Below, piece after piece: positions 42,975 to 54,660 of a DNA stretch of 64,000 nt. The position numbers and the translations under genes are program-made. The notes beneath the pieces are model-generated. The model made no database searches. It was not told where the DNA came from and saw nothing but the letters and a program-made list of their open reading frames with translations. Position 1 is the stretch's first letter. Each line of letters begins with the position of its first letter. This stretch comes from Protopterus annectens (Eukaryota > Chordata > Ceratodontiformes > Protopteridae). The DNA lies in NCBI RefSeq assembly GCF_019279795.1, contig NC_056745.1, positions 508,587,716 through 508,651,715 on the forward strand, given 5' to 3'.

Positions 42975-43060
42975 TCTAAGGGGGCGGCAAAAGCCAACAC
43001 ATTCCGGCTAGGCTTATAAATGCCTTTGGGCAGATAGCCTAGTACCTACCTGTGAACCTA

Positions 43061-44655
43061 GTCACCAGTCTACAGGATATAAAAGGCAGATGGATGGAGT
43101 ATTTCCAGCAGCTTCTGACTGAAGAAACCCCACAGAAACTGTACTCCTCCAGACACAGCCTACTATGAGAGAAGAGGAGGAGCCCACCATAGAAGAAGTA
43201 AGAATAACACAAAGGATAATGAAGTTAGGGAATGCAGCAGGCTCAGATGAGGTCACAGCAGATATGATAAAGATGCTGGGTGAAATAGGGGAGAAATAGT
43301 TCCTGAGAGTACTCACAGCAGTGTGGAGAGAAAGGCATATCCCAGATGACTGGAGAATAAGCATACTTGTGCCAGTATATAAGAACAAATGGGACAGCCA
43401 CAACTGTGGGCAGTAGAGAGACATCAAACTCCTGTCACATTCCATTTAAGTTATGGAGAGGATGATCGATAAATGGATGTGCAGAGTAGTAGAAAGCAAG
43501 ATGGGAGATGAGCAGTTTGGATTCAGTTCAGGATGCAGCACAACTGACCCAATGTTTGTAGTGAGACAGATAGTTGAGAAGAAGGTAGAGATGAGGACAG
43601 AGTCTAACTGGGCATTCCTAGAATTAGAGAAATATATGACAAAGTCCCAGGAGAGATTTTGTCATTATTGTGATAGTTCAAAAGTCCCAGAAACACAGGA
43701 AGAATTAGTGCAGGCTATAGACAAGGACCCAATGACTCAAGTACTAACAGTATTCAGTCTCACATAGGGGTCCACAGTGGAAGTGGGTGTGCACTAAGGT
43801 TCATCTCTAAGCCCACTGCTGTTCATACTGGTGACTGACTACATTAGCAAACAGGTTGGACGGAGCAGATCAACAAGGTTGCTGTATGCAGATGATGTAG
43901 CATTACAAGCAGACTCTTAGCAAGAACTTCAACAGTGGATAGGGGAATAGAATGCAAAACTGAAGGCACATAGGATGAAACTAAGCACCAATAAAACAGT
44001 GGTAATGGCATCAAACTGGGGAAATCAGAAGAAGCTGAGAATTGAGATAGAAGGGAAGATATAGCTTCAAGTATCTGGTAGGGGTGGTTGAAGAGAAAGG
44101 AAGTCTAAATGAAGAGGTTAATGCTAGAATCAGGGGGGCTGCAGCTAAGTGTCATAGAGTCTCAGGTGTAATGAATGGCAGAAGAATGCCAAAGAAGCCG
44201 AAAGGTAAGGTGTACAAGACAGTGGTGTGACTAGTACTACTGTATGGTACAGAAACCTGGGTAGTAAAGGCAGAGCAGATGAGGAAGCTAGAGGTGTTGA
44301 AATGAAGTGTCTGGGAAGGGTGGTAGGATGCACACACTATGGGACAGAAGCAAAAATGAGGACATAACAGCAGAAGCCAAAGTAACTCAAATTGCCAAAA
44401 AGATCAAAGAGAACAGATTACAATGGTTTGGGCATGTGCAGAAAAGCAAAAAACAATCTGGTGAAGAAGATTTGGGACAGACAGGAAACAGGTAAAAGTA
44501 AACGAAGACATCCAGCAAAGAGGTTGATGGGCTGTGTGACAGATGATCTATGACAGTCAGGCATGACTGTCAAAGGAGGCAAAAGTGTGGCATTGAATCA
44601 AGAAAGATGGTGACAGTTAACACAATACCCTGACCACATGTAGAAAATGTGAAAA
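43061..44655 (+). pseudogene. RTE reverse transcriptase and C-terminus
   Basis: VTSLQDIKGRWMEYFQQLL (43063), TMREEEEPTIEEVRITQRIM (43162), GNAAGSDEVTADMIKMLGE (43228), ISILVPVYKNKWDSHNCG (43360), then 43453-43767: MERMIDKWMCRVVESKMGDE and FGFSSGCSTTDPMF. Catalytic box LLYADDVALQAD near 43878; STNKTVVMASNWGNQKK near 43987. C-terminal KIKENRLQWFGHVQKSKKQ near 44400 is characteristic of the RTE/BovB-like group. Frames are broken several times. The 3' UTR ends with GATG-like repeats. Confidence 0.87.
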
Positions 44656-44659
44656 AGGG

Positions 44660-45630
44660 AGTTGATGATGACGATTTTTTAACATTTCACTACTCTCTCT
44701 TTTTTTGTATACATCTGTGAGACCATTAACGTTTAAAGATAATATAAAAAGCGTCATTATGTTAAAAAGTTATTATTCCCACCTTTTATATGTAACAGCT
44801 ATTTTGTTAAGTTTCTAGTTTCAGCTTTTATGTTACATGTGTACACTAATGTTTGGTAGGCTCATCTTTTATACAGTTGTTTCTTGTCATTTGAGCCTGT
44901 CACACCCTACAAATATTTTGTTTTACTGAAAGCCCTCAAGCAAAAAAACAAATGCACCCGTAAAACCTATTAACTTAATACTAACACACAACTATGTACA
45001 TCTTCAAGTATTGAAGTTTTACCCTCCTAATAAGAACAAGTGTCACAAACTAACAGCCACAGTTACAGACTTGTATTAACCTAAAAGAAAAGTTATCCAT
45101 GTTAAGATGCATTGGTACAGTCTGTGCTTCTTCTAAGTGCTGTCTGGTTTTGTTTTATCTTTATTGTTCTCCTAGATTGTGAAAACACTTGAATGCTTTC
45201 AGAAAACATTATCTCCCTGCCATTTAAAGAAAGAAGTATTCTGTTTATATTGTTCTTTATCAGATTGTCTCCATGGAGACATGAGAACCAGTTCTACAAC
45301 CATTTATTTATTTGCTAGAGGAAAGATTTATTATATTGAATGTTCTTTTTTATTTATTTGCTTTCGCTTAAAACTTGTTACTAGTTCAGCCAGGTACCTT
45401 AATCCAGTCATTCCTCTATGCAAGAATGAGAAAAAGCACATCAATTTTTTCTTGTATCATGCTCTTTTGACCAGGCATTTCTTCTTTTTTTTTTTTTTTT
45501 ACAATGCAGTGCCTGCATTTCTTAAAACTGAACAAGGCGAAAGAGAGAAGAGGGAAAAGCAGAGGTACCTGTTTACTTTAGTATCACTATTACACTTGAA
45601 AATAACTAAAACATTACTTTATAGCATGTA
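44660..45630. other. Unassigned AT-rich DNA
   Basis: About 1 kb with no convincing coding sequence. The open frame at 45179-45631 shows no domain and spans a T18 run near 45484-45500. It may be old flanking DNA or an unrecognised LINE 3' UTR. Confidence 0.5.
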
Positions 45631-46220
45631 GATGAAATCATCCATTATAAAAATACTGTTTAGAACAAAATTTTGTTTTACTTAAAGTTAACTCCCTATT
45701 TCCTCTTCCAGTATCCTAAGTGTTCTTCCAGACCTTAATGACATATACTACTTCGGACATATACTTTAGAGTTCTACAAGTTTAACAAAGTCAAACAAAG
45801 TAAAAAAAAGTGCAATATCTCCAGGTTTTCCTGTTCTGTCATGTTTCACAAATAGAGATACTGTTTTGTAATCCACATTTATTTGTCATTTTCCAAGTTG
45901 ATGGTTTATTCCTATCTCCCACAACCAAATCCAGTATCTGCTTCATTTCCAACATACTCTCACTTCTTCTAGACAATTCTTGTGCTCTTTTTCTCTCTCT
46001 CAAACATTTTCCATTGAAACATTGGTGAATATTTTACTGGCACAGTCTCTCTGCTGTCTTTATTACCAGAAGTACAAGAAGCAGACTCTCCTGTTTCACA
46101 GTTCACTTGTTGTTGGACAAACGTTTGTATTTCTTCTTTAGCATGTTCTGCATCAAAACAATGATTTTGTCCCTCCAGGAAAGAATATTCTGAAGAAAGC
46201 TGGGTAGAGCAATTTGAAGC

Positions 46221-47330
46221 TCAGCATTCCCTGATTAGTGGAATAAATTTACTCCTCTTCTGCCTGATGTTGAGTGAGTAATCATTTTCCACAAACACTC
46301 TGTCTCCCACTTTTAATACGTTGTCCTTCTGCCACAGTTTTGTAAGAATCAACTCATTCTGCTGATAGGATTGCATCTTTATTATTAACTGTCTAGATTG
46401 CTTTCTCATGGCCATGTTTAGAGCATACTGACAATATCCCCTTTCAATTAACAACTCCTGCTGTGGAATACTAGTCCAGTTGCTTATGTGCATTTTCATA
46501 AAATTAATGCAGTCTGTTCCTTCCAGCTTCTCTTGTACAGCAGAAGATCTCAGGTTTTTCCTATGTGCTCTATCATCTAATTCTATTATTTTCTGAAACA
46601 TCTCCTCTTGAGGGTCTATATTATTTCATCGAATGGCTATTCAGTGAATAGCCATTCGTCGAACACCTATTTAGTGAAGCTGCTCTTCATCAAATGGCAA
46701 ATTTTAACTAGGACAAACCAGTGGTTGGCCACCATATGAATTTGCCCTTTTCCCCATTGTAGTGTGATCTTAGAGTTAGTATATTTATTTGTGGGGTGTG
46801 GGGGGCATGGGAGGAGTAGCCTCCTACCTTGCAGGTTTTAAATTTTGTTTATTGCAGTCGCTTGGTTGGCCATCTGCTTGTCTGCCCTACTTAAACTTTG
46901 CCATTCGATGAAGAGTGGCTTTTCTAAATAGGTGTTCGAAGAATGGCTATGCATTGAATAGCCATGTGACAAAGTGATATAGACCCCTTTTCTTGAGTAG
47001 TCTCATATTCAGCAAGCCTTTTCTGCATTTGACCTCTGATTTTTGTAGTGTTATCACCTCATCTGAACATCTGTTTAAACTTTCTTCCATTTTTTCCAGC
47101 CTTTTGTTAGTTGAGCTGATATACTTTATCAGTGTTATGTTTATTTTAATCACCTCTAAGTACATTTGACTTATTTTTTCCTCTAGGTTACTTGAAGTCA
47201 TATATTGCACCAAAGCTGGAGCTTGCACTGCTTTTTGCTAAACAGCTGCAGTATTCTTCCCAGTCAGTGTTTTTCCACATCTTTTGTGACTGATTTTCTT
47301 TCAGGTTATCTGATTTTTTTTCCTGGCATC
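46221..47330 (-). pseudogene. LINE-1 ORF1 protein remnant, copy B
   Basis: Minus strand. The N-terminus starts with M-P-G-K-K-I-R near 47322 and a stop soon follows. 47228-46947 holds a coiled-coil-like stretch (NLEEKISQMYLEVIKINITL; STNKRLEKMEESLNRCSDEV). After the MITE, 46601-46221 gives the RRM and C-terminal domain: IELDDRAHRKNLR, EKLEGTDCINFMK, QSYQQNELILTKLWQKDN and SLNIRQKRSKFIPLIREC. ORF1p is the L1 RNA-binding chaperone that coats its own RNA as a trimer. The first domain and the RRM are separated by the insertion and frame changes. Confidence 0.87.
46613..46989. mobile_element. Foldback MITE with long inverted repeats
   Basis: About 377 bp. The left arm runs from GGTCTATATTATTTCATCG through AACACCTATTTAGTGAAGC to TCATCAAATGGCAAA (about 46613-46700). 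The right arm is its inverse, from TTGCCATTCGATGAAGAGTG to GTGATATAGACCCC (about 46897-46987). Each arm also contains a smaller self-complementary motif (GAATGGCTATTCAGTGAATAGCCATTC-like; longest run not spelled beyond its key parts GGCTATTC and GAATAGCC). Candidate TSD CTCTTGAG/TTCTTGAG at 46605-46612 and 46990-46997. The homologous L1 at 52427-52434 keeps the uninterrupted site TTCTTGAG. Confidence 0.82.
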
Positions 47331-47462
47331 CAGGCAGTGCACTTACTAGCCAATTACTGCAATTATCCCAAAAGGATGAGTTTACTGTCTCTCTTCTGAG
47401 TTTCTGTTTTCACACTGGGAAAGCTGAAATTAAGCTGTTACTCAATGTGCAGCCATCTTGGA

Positions 47463-49229
47463 AGTCCCCGCTATGAAGGGTTTTGATTGGATTTCAGTTG
47501 TTACATGTTTTGTTTTAACTAGGAAACAGACTCCACTCATTCTGCCGCCGCTGTATAAGAAGAAGATCCCATCCCTAAAACCCATTATCAACAGTTATTT
47601 TCTATTCAATCTGATGGAAGGGAACTTCCTGGAAGCACAATAAATAGGCAATTTCTCTTAATGCAAGCAAACATCCATACCAGTCTGATGGGGCCACTCC
47701 AACCTTAGTGTTCCAGAAGAAAACATTTGATAACAATGTCTTCAAAACACCCCATGATCTTCTTGAGTTTACCTGTCTAGCCATAGGCCTCACCCCAGCA
47801 GGAAGATCTTCATTACTATGATTTTTGTTGACTTGGGGCTATACAAGTCTGCATTAAAAAAATAAAAGTAGCCACATTCAGAAAGCAGAGTAATCAATGT
47901 ATGTGAGTTACTAACAGAAAACTTTCAGGCCACAGTACTGGAAAATGACTAAAAACTAATCTTTAACAAACTATTGTGAATGTTGGTCAAGTTCAACTGC
48001 TCCAAACAGTATTCATCAAGTTGAAATATATTAGCGTACTTTACCCATAAAAAATTGGTGGCATCACCCAGAGGCAGTCTGGATATAAAGGACAACTCTG
48101 ATCTCTCCAAACACTTTATCAGAAAAACAAAACTGCATTATATGAGTAGATATCCAATTTAGCAACTAAACTATACCAGATAGTCTCAGTAGCCAATGCC
48201 AGTTAGGAATGGTTTTATTACTTTATATTATCCACTTCTGACCACTACACACAGAGAGCTAAATCACTACTTGAGGCTGTATATAAGAAACCTGCAGCTA
48301 ACAAATGGCATAACAAATTATATGACCTCCCTCAAATGGCTCTGTAATGTAGAGGAATGGAGCCTTTACTGCAACCTATGTGATTTGATCCAATTAGCAG
48401 CTATGGTACTGGAGAAGCAAGGTAGAGAGTAGGAGGAGTGAAATAATGTGGCTTCTCCTGGGGGGGATACGCATGCACTCTGGGGCACATTGGGCAATGG
48501 AATCTCTTGTCAGGACTAGAGAGAACACTTTTCATGCTCCAAGGGACAGGAAAAGGCAGCTTGGAGAGAACACCACTTGTGGAAATAAGCAGATATCCTC
48601 TGTGAATGGACAACTGCATGCTCTCCCTGTCAGCTAGCTGAGTAAATTCTGTTAAGGCAAGGGGGAAAATTAGAAATATATGAATCATCCCTGATGGCTG
48701 TTTAAATAATGACTTTGTCTGGTTGACTTTTGCACCATTGAAGGGGAGGGAATGGGCCATCTGCCAGAGAGGTGGCTGATGGTCAACAGACAGTGGAGAT
48801 AAAAAGCTACAAAAAATTGCCTCCTTCAAGCATGTCACTCAGTAGCCACATGCCCTCTGCCTGGCAGCCTGTCCACTTCATGGTCAGCAAAACAAGGACT
48901 AGATCACATAGGTAGGGTTAAAACAAATAAATGTATCTTTCTCATAACATCCAGAAGAGTAGGTCACTCCTATTTGACTCTCTGCTTGCTCGTCTAGGAT
49001 CTAGCAGGTGGTGCTTCTGAATGACACTATATGCAGTGACTACAGCAGCCTACCATCCACAGCCTTATATAGCTGGCCATGATAAAATCTGATCCTTTCA
49101 AGGCCAAACACTGAATTCATCCCCCAACCCACTGTATTCTGACTTCATTTTGTCAAACACAGAAAAACAACTGCCTATACAGATAAAAGTTCCTTTAGTG
49201 AGTTAAGAGTCTGTAGCTCTGAAAAGTGA
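47463..49229. other. Unassigned DNA
   Basis: About 1.8 kb. Open frames at 47458-47643 (plus) and 48401-48838 (minus) lack recognisable domains and look accidental. No repeats above about 20 bp were noticed. Confidence 0.5.
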
Positions 49230-49620
49230 ATTTCACTGGCATACAAGGCAATCATGGACCCCACCTTTGATGGGACTGCTGCATATTCGCAAGTCTAGCT
49301 CCACTCGAGTAACCCACAAGCGCTACCTCAACCTGGTCTGTGACATCAACAAGACTTTTTGGTGGGACAGATTTGTGTCAAAGAGACTCACCCATCTATG
49401 GAATAGACTCTTTCTCTACATCAAGCAGAGTACCTCTTTACCCCTGTTTAGGCACAACCTGGATAACTGGATGGGAAACAGAAAATATACCCCTGGGATT
49501 CCACCCGTGTCCCTGCTGGACAGGGGCATCGGGTGCTGAATTGTCTAAACATGGGCTAAACTCTTGGCTAGGCTTATAAGGGCCTCAAGGCCAATAGCCT
49601 AGTAACCTCCGATGATCCTT
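49230..49620 (+). pseudogene. CR1 ORF2 C-terminus and tail, 5'-truncated
   Basis: 49267-49539 matches the CR1 copy A C-terminus: TRVTHKRYLNLVCDINKTF, SKRLTHLWNRLFLYIKQSTS, NLDNWMGNRKYTPGIPPVSL and LDRGIGC. Tail GGCTAGGCTTATAAGGGCC then CAATAGCCTAGTAACC near 49570-49605. Same subfamily as the 32-36 kb copy. Confidence 0.88.
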
Positions 49621-50195
49621 AATATAATCCATAAAAGATTTGTCATTACACTAATGATGATGTTCCTTCCATTGGTGTTGTTTCAACCAAAGAAGACAAC
49701 GCACTTAACAGTTCACACCATCCATACAGTTGGCCTTTTTACCACACCTTCATTTAAGACAAATATACCATCTACAGAAAGGCTGCTGACAAAGCTTTTA
49801 GTTGCTTGATTTGACTGACTGAAGAACCACTCTGCCCCACAGTCCTGCTCTTCTATTTAACAGACAATATCTGATCTTGTCACAAAGATCCTGAGCCATC
49901 AACCTGCAAACAGTACAGCATGTTAGGAAGGGAGGCACACATTTTAACTCTACTAGGCAGTAGCAGCTTCAAGGGTACAGGATAAAATAGTTTAAATCTC
50001 AGGCCTTTAGCCCTGCAGAGCCAAAACATCAAATCGAATGCATGCCTCTTTCTGTGAGACTCAGCCAAGTAATTTACTCATAAAGCACCTGTTGATTCAA
50101 ACAGCAAAGCGTCTTCTCAGGTTTTCATAAAGCACTTACCAATTCTTCTTCAAGGAATACATGTCAAAGCTGACCCAAAATCATCATACTGATGG
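49621..50195. other. Unassigned DNA
   Basis: No coding or repeat signal recognised. The short frames at 49612-49809 and 49880-50068 have no domain. Confidence 0.45.
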
Positions 50196-50365
50196 GGGGG
50201 GGGCTTCCAAGATGGCTGCACACTGCTCAACAGCTTAATTTCAGCTCTCCCAGTGTGAAAAATGAAAGTGAAACACAAGGGCCAGGAACTCTGTTACTTT
50301 TAGCAAATTTAGTTACTGGATAGTAAGTGCATTGCCTGCATGCCAGCAAAGAAGCAACTAAGAAT
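50196..50365 (+). mobile_element. LINE-1 5' end, plus strand
   Basis: After a G run, CTTCCAAGATGGCTGCACAC then CAACAGCTTAATTTCAGCTC and CCCAGTGTGAAAAATG, matching the 5' end of copies B and C in reverse. Includes the start of ORF1 (ATGCCAGCAAAGAAGCAACT at about 50339). It stops near 50365, where minus-strand L1 sequence of copy C begins, so two L1 segments meet in opposite orientation. Confidence 0.78.
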
Positions 50366-52915
50366 GCAATTTATATCATGAAAAGTTTCACTGAAATATT
50401 GTTAAGAACAGGAATTGTTTTACTTAGTTACCTTTTCCTTCCTTGTTCCTATCCCATCAGTGTCTAGCTAAACATTAATTACAAAGTGAAGCAAACGCCT
50501 TACAGTTCCCCACAAGTTTAACAAAGTCAACATAAGTGCACTATTTCTACTTTTTCTTATACAGCCATATTTTGCAAATGCAATTGATGTTTTTCAGTCT
50601 CACATTTATTCACTAATTTCCATGCTGCTGGTCTTCTTCCTGTTCATCTCCATTTCCCAGCTCTAGACGCCGATTCAATTCCAAGAACACCTGATTCTTT
50701 TTGTAAACTCCTGTGTTTTTCTGTGTCTCTCAAGCATTTTCCTTTGGAACAATGGTAAAATGTTCCACTGGCAAAGTCTCTCCATGTGTTATATTATAAG
50801 AAGAATGAGAAGCAGAGTCCTGTTCTGCTTGACAGTTCACTTTTTGTTGGATGAACTTTTGTATTTTTCCTTAGCCTGCTCTGCATCAAAAAATAACTAT
50901 GATCCTCCAAGAAAAAAATATTCTGAAGACAGCTGGCTACAGCAGATTGAAACTCATGCCTGCCACTTGACATTCCCTGATTGTTGGAATACATTTTTTT
51001 CTGCAGCTTAGTGTACAGTAAATAATCATTTCTCACAAGCACTCTACTGTTGCCAACTTTTAATACTTTGCCTTTTTTCCACAGTTTTGTCAGGATCAAC
51101 TTTTTCTGCTGTTAGGTTGCCTCTTTACTAATACATTTCTAGGCTGCTTTCACATGGCCAGGTTTGGAGCATACACACAATGTGCCCTTTCAATTACCAG
51201 TTCCTGCAGTGCAATACCAACCAGTTGCTTATCTGTGCCTTCATAAAATTAATACAGTCTGTTCCTTCTAGTTACTCCACATGCGCCCAAACCACCATAA
51301 TCTGTTCTCTTTTATCTTTTCTGCAATTGGAGCTACTTTGGCTTCTGCTCTTATGTCCTCATTTCTTCATCTGTCCCACAGTGCACATCCTACCACCTTT
51401 CTCAGGCACTTCATTTCCATCACCTCTAACTTCTTCAACTGTTTTGCCTTTTACTGCCTAGGTTTCTGTACCATAGTACTGGTTGCACCACTGTCTTGTA
51501 CACCTTACTTTTCAGCTTATTTGGCATTCTTCTGTCATATACTACACCTGATACTCTATGCCAGTTGGCTGCAGCCCCTCTGATTCTAGCTTTGACATCT
51601 TCACTCAGACTACCCTTCTCCTCAACTACCCCTCCCAGATACTTGAAGCTGTTTACCTGTTTGACTATCTTCCCTTCTATCTCTGTTCTCACCTTCTTCT
51701 GATTTCCCCAATTTGCTGCCATTACCACTGTCTTATCTGTGCTTAGTTTCATCCCATGTGCCTTCAGATTTGCATTCCATTCTGCTATCCTTTGTTGAAG
51801 TTCTAGCCTCAGAGTCTGCCTGTACTGCCACATCATCTGCATACAGCAGCTTTGCTGATCCGTCCCCTCCAATCTGTTTGCTAATGTAATCCATCACCAA
51901 CCAGTATGAACAGCAGTGGGCTCAGAGCTGAACTCTGATGTACACCCACTCTCACTGGGAACCCCTTTGTGAGGCTGAACACTGTTCATGCTTGAGTCAT
52001 TTGGTCCTTTTACATAGCCTGCACTAATTCTACTGATATTTCTGGGACTTCAAACCACCAGAGTACTGCCCAGATCAGCTTTCTTGGGACCTTGTCATGT
52101 GTAGAAAAGCAGAAGACAATCTGGTGAGGAAGATTTAGGACAGACAGGAAGAAGGTAAGAGGAAGCGAGGATGGCCAGCAAAGAGGTGGGTGGATTGTGT
52201 GAAAGAAGATCTGCGACAGTCAGGAATGAGTGTTAAAGAAGGCAGGAGTGTGGCACTGAATCGAGAGAGTTGGCGACAGTTAACATGATACCCCACCCCA
52301 TGTAGAAAAATGGGGAAAGGGGGGGCTGATAATGATGATGTTCCTTCTAGTTTCTGTGGTAGAGCAGAAAACCTCAGATTTCCTGTACATGCTGTTCTCT
52401 AATTCTACCATTTTCTGAGACATCTGTTCTTGAGCAATCTAATAGTCAACCAGGTTTTTCTTCATTTCAACATCTGATTTTTTTGCACTTTTATCAGCTT
52501 ATTTGAATATATTTTCAAAGCTTCTTCCATTATTCCACCCTTCTGTTAGTTGAGTTGATAGATTCCCTCCATGTTTAGTTTATTTTAATTAGCACTGACC
52601 ACTTTTGACTTATTTTTTCCTTTAGATTACTGGAAGCCATGTCTTGCACCAAAGCTGGAGACTATACTGCTTTTTGCTGAGGAGCTGCAGCATTATTCCC
52701 AGTCAGTGTTTTCTCTTCACCCTTTCTAGTTGATTCTCATTCAGGCTTTCTTAATTTCTTCTTTGGTGGCATGCAAGCAGTGTACTTAGTAGCCAGTAAC
52801 TAGATTTACTAAAATTGTCAGAGTTCCTGGCCCTTATCATTCAGTTCCTTTTTTCACACTTGAAGAGCTGAGGTTAAGCTGTTGATTGGTGTGTTGCCAT
52901 CTTGGGAAAGTCCCA
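50366..52915 (-). mobile_element. LINE-1 copy C (5' end and ORF1), minus strand
   Basis: The 5' end near 52915 (TTTCCCAAGATGGCAACAC on the minus strand), ORF1 start MPPKKKLRKPE near 52772, coiled-coil part about 52680-52480, then, after the RTE insertion at 51274-52338, the RRM/C-terminal part (LILTKLWKKGKVLKV, NDYLLYTKLQKK; about 51270-50990) and spacer to 50366. It is colinear with copy B. Several stops, so ORF1 is dead. Confidence 0.8.
51274..52338 (+). mobile_element. RTE insertion with 5' inversion (twin-primed structure)
   Basis: Flanked by a 14-bp TSD TGTTCCTTCTAGTT at 51260-51273 and 52339-52352 within L1 ORF1. 52097-52338 is the RTE 3' end in plus orientation (CATGTGTAGAAAAGCAG to GATAATGATGATG), equal to about 44430-44655 of the other RTE. 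51274-52096 is the immediately upstream RTE segment in inverted orientation: its minus-strand translation has STDKTVVMAANWGNQKK, KQVNSFKYLGGVVEEKGSLS and ARIRGAAANWHRVSGVV, and the stretch nearest the insertion edge (GGTTTGGGCGCATGTG) joins in RNA order to the start of the plus segment. TSD plus internal inversion is the twin-priming signature. Confidence 0.9.
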
Positions 52916-54660
52916 GCCATTAACATTTTCAAGCACCTTTCTCCTAGACCCAGCACCATGTGGAAGATCCTATACACAGTATCAAATGGAAGACAGAAAA
53001 AAGCTGAAGTCAGTTTCCTCGTCTGCTTTTTTTAATAGTTGAGTACAAAAGTAACTCAGAAGCTTCAAAGTTATTTATTGTTTATCCTAAGCAAGGCCTG
53101 AGCTCAAAAATCTAACTCATTCAGAGTTTTTTGCTTGAAGGTGTTTGCATGGGTGTTTTTATACCCTAAGAAGACTTCAGATAATTCTTCCTTGGGTACA
53201 GGTGTGATGAAGAATAGAAAGATAATTGGGAACATGTTTTTTTGAAAATATAACCAGTTTACAGGTTTTAAAAACTCCTTACAGAGTATTCTGTTAGAAG
53301 TGTTGGGAGAACAAATGGTTGTAACTAAGAAAATTATTTTTTTAGAGCTGGGATATAGGATCTGAATTGCCTAGACACAGAAAGACCTTACAAAGTTTAA
53401 TGTTATTGCTGGTGAAAAAAAAGCAATTACTACAAAACAGAAATCAAAATCTAAAGCAGCTGTATCTGAAGTACTGAACATTGTAAATTAAATAAGAGAA
53501 CTGGATGTGGGGTCTTTAGAAAATGGGAAGGAGCAAATTGCACAAAAATAACTGGAATTTGTGAGAACAAAACATGTTCAAGAAGAGTGAGGTTTAAGGG
53601 AAGGCAGGAAATGAGCAATTCATGCAGTGCTGGAGGGAATGACAGTTGTTAAAAAGAAAAAAATATACAAAATGTATAATGCATGAAAACTGTTACTATA
53701 GTTTGTTTAATTTTCTATCAATGTACAAGTACCTATGTCACTGTTTAAAAGTGAGAATTTAATAACGGCGTTTTAAAAAAATTTTACTCCTTCACATAAC
53801 ACATTTCAAATGAAAGCCAGCTTTCTTTTCACAGGCATAGTAGTGTCCCTGGTAAGGGACAGAGAACACAATTCAGGGTGCAGTAAAGCAGTAGGTATAT
53901 ACAAGCAGACTGCTTGGGTTCAGGTGGAAGCTTGTGTATACCGCAGTGATCTCAGCACATGTTGGCCATAAGAAGGTGAGAGAGTTAAATGGTCAGTCTA
54001 TTTAAATCTACTCCAATGACAGGACATTGTTGCATTTAAATATCTACATCTTTGTGCTGCTGAAATATTGTGGTCACAGTGGTGCAGTCAGATATGGTTA
54101 GAAGCCAAACAAGAACTTAAAGAAAGGAATACAGATATACAAAATGTTATTTTTATCAGGTTGCAAGATGTGCTCAGATTTTTCTTTCTTTACCGTGCCA
54201 GTTGAAGAGGTATCATTTATTTCTATCTCTTTGCTAGAAATGGAACTAAAAGCATTTTTCTGTTTAAAAATGTTATCAGAGAAAAATCTAAGTATATGGT
54301 GGATCAAAGCAGAATAGCTATAAACTTCATTTCAGTTCTCAAACCGTTAAAATGATACAGCCAAAGAGTGAATTAATCAGAATTAAATAGTAAAATGTGT
54401 TTTAAAATATGTTCTTTTCTGCACACGAAAGTAAATAAACATACACTGGTCTCTGATATGAATCAACCTTCCATCAAACGATATTCAGAACACCCTCTAA
54501 TAACATAAGTAAAAAAAGTGAAGTGACAAACACAAGCTTGTGCAAAATGCATCTTTTTTTCATTCAATTTCACTATAAAAATATCAATAATGAAGTCCAA
54601 AATGAGGTTAACATTATGAGTGCTTTACCTTTCTGAACCAGTAAAATAAATTACTACCAG
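52916..54660. other. Unassigned DNA
   Basis: No long frame on either strand. A Lys-rich forward stretch near 53400-53600 (VSEVLNIVN and similar) may be an old coding remnant but has no identifiable family. Nothing else seen. Confidence 0.45.

Larger units (their letters stand above)
40033..43060 (+). mobile_element. CR1 LINE, copy B, nested in RTE
   Basis: 3028 bp, 5'-truncated within the esterase ORF1 and ending with GGCTAGGCTTATAAATGCC, GGGCAGATAGCCTAGTACC and TGTGAACCTA. Left junction after AACAACCTC and right junction before GTCACCAGTC: the RTE frame joins directly across (IRDASNNL then VTSLQDIKGRW). No target duplication is seen, as is usual for CR1. A different subfamily from copy A (tail and protein differ). 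Confidence 0.92.
38450..44655 (+). mobile_element. RTE-type LINE split by CR1 copy B
   Basis: 5' UTR from about 38450, endonuclease 38860-39600, linker to 40032, then RT from 43061 to about 44500, and a 3' end with GTTGATGATGACGATT near 44655. Without the 3.03-kb CR1 insertion it would be about 3.2 kb, the usual RTE length. RTE elements have one main protein with endonuclease and RT and short (GATG)-like tails. Confidence 0.85.
45630..47462 (-). mobile_element. LINE-1 copy B (5' UTR, ORF1 and following spacer), minus strand
   Basis: The 5' end on the minus strand has CTTCCAAGATGGCTGCACAT at about 47462-47440, a start typical of L1. ORF1 follows to about 46225, then a spacer (to about 45630) alignable with 50366-50800 of copy C. 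ORF2 is not seen. A foldback MITE at 46613-46989 interrupts ORF1. Confidence 0.82.

Noticed and set aside
45179-45631. 150-residue plus-strand frame
   Set aside because: Runs through a homopolymer T tract and shows no domain; probably chance.
48401-48838. 145-residue minus-strand frame as a gene
   Set aside because: No domain, biased composition, no neighbouring evidence such as splice sites or repeats of it elsewhere.
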